A program made the translations under genes and the position numbers. Of a stretch of DNA of 31,789 nt, positions 31,619 to 31,789 are shown in pieces. Source of the stretch: DATGUN01 sp035301285 (lineage in GTDB: Bacteria > Bacillota > Bacilli > Bacillales > Amphibacillaceae); the NCBI GenBank assembly GCA_035301285.1, contig DATGUN010000045.1:1-31789 (forward strand). Reading direction: 5' to 3'. The notes beneath the pieces are model-generated. The model was not told the origin of the DNA and made no database searches. It worked only from the letters and a program-made list of their open reading frames with translations. Position 1 is the first letter of the stretch. Each line of letters starts with the position of its first letter.

Positions 31619-31789
31619 TCAGGACGTTACACGAACTGTGCTGACTAAACTGACAATTTGTTTCGTTTGCTCATGCAAAAGCGAAGCCGCCGATTGCATG
31701 CATTCTGCCAATGAACGGGGCCGGTCGACAATCGAAAAGCACCCTGAAAATTCCTTCAAGAGTGCATCCACATTCCCGCCCAGACTTCC
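31619..31789 (-). CDS. 3' end of a probable glycerate kinase gene (cut by the window edge)
   Basis: An open frame enters from the right edge and stops with TGA at 31619-31621, giving the last 56 residues. The stretch beginning GSLGGNVDALL, then CFSIVDRPRSLAECM, then LLHEQTKQIVSL matches the usual C-terminal pattern of GlxK/GarK-type glycerate kinases (GSLG, FSI, then a helix with EEAM-like sequence). Such kinases phosphorylate glycerate and are often found with uronate or aldarate pathways. The fragment is short, so the family call is moderate. The 117 bases between it and the AraC gene show no clear terminator. Confidence 0.55.
   Translation of the reverse strand, partial: GSLGGNVDALLKEFSGCFSIVDRPRSLAECMQSAASLLHEQTKQIVSLVSTVRVTS

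Noticed and set aside
1..31789. CRISPR array, insertion sequence, tRNA or rRNA genes
   Set aside because: No regularly spaced identical repeats, transposase motifs, or tRNA/rRNA-like sequences were seen by reading; no search tool was available.

Overview
The window looks like chromosome of a moderately halophilic, low-to-mid GC Firmicute of the Bacillaceae type. The evidence is strong AGGAGG-type ribosome binding sites, several TTG/GTG starts, lipoproteins with a Gram-positive lipobox, CcpA-type (cre) boxes, a FIMAH domain, and very acidic secreted proteins. The genus cannot be named from the sequence alone.

Almost everything from about 1.9 kb to the right edge is on the minus strand. It forms one accessory locus for degrading a sulfated, uronate-containing polysaccharide, most likely chondroitin sulfate or a related glycosaminoglycan (GAG). 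Read right to left (5' to 3' on the minus strand) the order is: the 3' end of a probable glycerate kinase (31619-31789); an AraC regulator; an operon of Gfo/Idh/MocA oxidoreductase, DUF993 (DHDPS-like) protein, TIM-barrel isomerase/epimerase, D-2-hydroxyacid dehydrogenase, second TIM-barrel protein and intracellular heparinase II/III-type lyase; then DUF624 (YesL-like) protein, sugar ABC binding lipoprotein, two permeases, a beta-propeller PL22-like protein and sulfatase 2; a secreted PL8 lyase; a ROK regulator; a TRAP transporter (dctP, dctQ, dctM) with sulfatase 1; and gntR, agaS, lacC and lacD, which is the tagatose-6-phosphate route for galactosamine. At the left edge lie a GNAT acetyltransferase and, on the plus strand, a lipoprotein ending in a cytochrome c domain.

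Inferred physiology: the PL8 enzyme is the only polysaccharide-degrading enzyme here with a signal peptide, so it would cut the polymer outside the cell. The ABC and TRAP systems would import sulfated unsaturated oligosaccharides or uronates. Two sulfatases, the heparinase-like lyase and the beta-propeller protein, all without signal peptides, would finish the job in the cytoplasm. Galactosamine-6-phosphate would go through AgaS, LacC and LacD to triose phosphates. The textbook enzymes for the unsaturated uronate (GH88/GH105 hydrolase, KduI/KduD or DhuI/DhuD, KdgK, KdgA) are not in the window. In their place sits an uncharacterised oxidoreductase/DUF993/TIM-barrel/dehydrogenase set in one operon with a lyase.

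Regulation visible in the DNA: cre-like boxes precede four of the five catabolic units. A strong sigma-A promoter with a perfect 12-bp palindrome precedes gntR. A 31-bp ROK/XylR-like inverted repeat precedes the ROK gene. Stem-loops separate several cistrons. No tRNA, rRNA, insertion sequence or CRISPR array was seen.
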